Of a DNA stretch of 64,000 nt, positions 63,585-64,000 are shown one piece after another; position 1 is the first letter of the stretch, and the number at the start of each line of letters is the position of its first letter. Below the pieces are notes generated by a model that worked only from the letters and a program-made list of their open reading frames with translations, was not told the origin of the DNA and ran no database searches. The stretch lies in contig BOKW01000003.1 in assembly GCA_016861185.1 (NCBI GenBank), positions 434,001-498,000 of the forward strand, written 5' to 3'. A program made the translations under genes and the position numbers. The DNA is from Betaproteobacteria bacterium (GTDB lineage Bacteria > Pseudomonadota > Gammaproteobacteria > Burkholderiales > Burkholderiaceae_F).

Positions 63585-64000
<416 letters not shown>

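Overview
The window is a GC-rich, gene-dense stretch of a betaproteobacterial chromosome, most likely of the order Burkholderiales. The evidence for this is gene content: a Bug-type substrate-binding protein, lgt divergent from ilvD, a small Trp-rich membrane protein beside a short cytochrome c, a queG-tsaE-amiC...mutL-miaA neighbourhood, and thyA-folA. No rRNA is present, so this assignment is inference. Genes are tightly packed, with many ATGA, GTGA or TGATG start/stop overlaps on both strands. I see no prophage, complete IS element or CRISPR array.

Layout. 0-5.5 kb holds housekeeping genes (Bug protein fragment, lgt, ilvD, small Trp-rich protein, cytochrome c, D-amino-acid dehydrogenase). 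5.6-10.8 kb is a complete branched-chain/amide amino-acid ABC operon (livKHMGF type) in which the end of livG has been duplicated around a REP-like insert. 10.8-14.5 kb is a minus-strand set: an acetylornithine-type aminotransferase, a GNAT and a PaiB-like flavin protein in one coupled operon, preceded by an Arg-rich leader peptide and a terminator hairpin (a candidate attenuator), plus a ferredoxin-type reductase upstream. 14.5-21 kb has an SDR epimerase and a ugpCBAE-like glycerol-3-phosphate importer whose last gene is an EEP-family hydrolase. 21-25 kb has two small proteins, a large ATPase-LuxR regulator and tRNA-Thr(CGT). 25-37 kb holds an AEC carrier, queG, tsaE, amiC, an ECF sigma/anti-sigma/secreted-protein cassette, a DedA protein, mutL, a drug MFS, miaA and ilvA.

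37-43.8 kb has a lipoprotein-export-type ABC pair with an AttH/CrtC-like partner, a MAPEG protein and an ABC exporter. 43.8-45.8 kb is a ccdAB toxin-antitoxin module joined directly to thyA and followed by folA. 45.9-53 kb has a hybrid histidine kinase coupled to a PhnD-like binding protein, then mnmC and ettA. 53-59.3 kb is the most accessory-looking part: a frameshifted subtilisin remnant, three exported or lipoprotein genes including an M48 metallopeptidase with a TPR-like tail, and a converging operon with a papain-like peptidase/alpha-beta hydrolase fusion, tiny coupled ORFs, a helical protein and an NlpC/P60-like hydrolase with a peptidoglycan-binding domain. 59.6-64 kb has sdaA, a DMT exporter, a lipoprotein hydrolase, a self-contained tiny Lys-rich gene and the 3' end of gcvP.

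A striking feature is the number of short dispersed repeats in intergenic gaps: CAATCCG-type tandem tracts, C/G-tract hairpins with an attached ACGCACC-GAA-GGTGCGT stem, ACCGAGACACCGAG inverted repeats and a REP-like element. Several of them touch start codons, stop codons or regulatory leaders. All function names rest on motifs and family recognition by eye; no database search was run.
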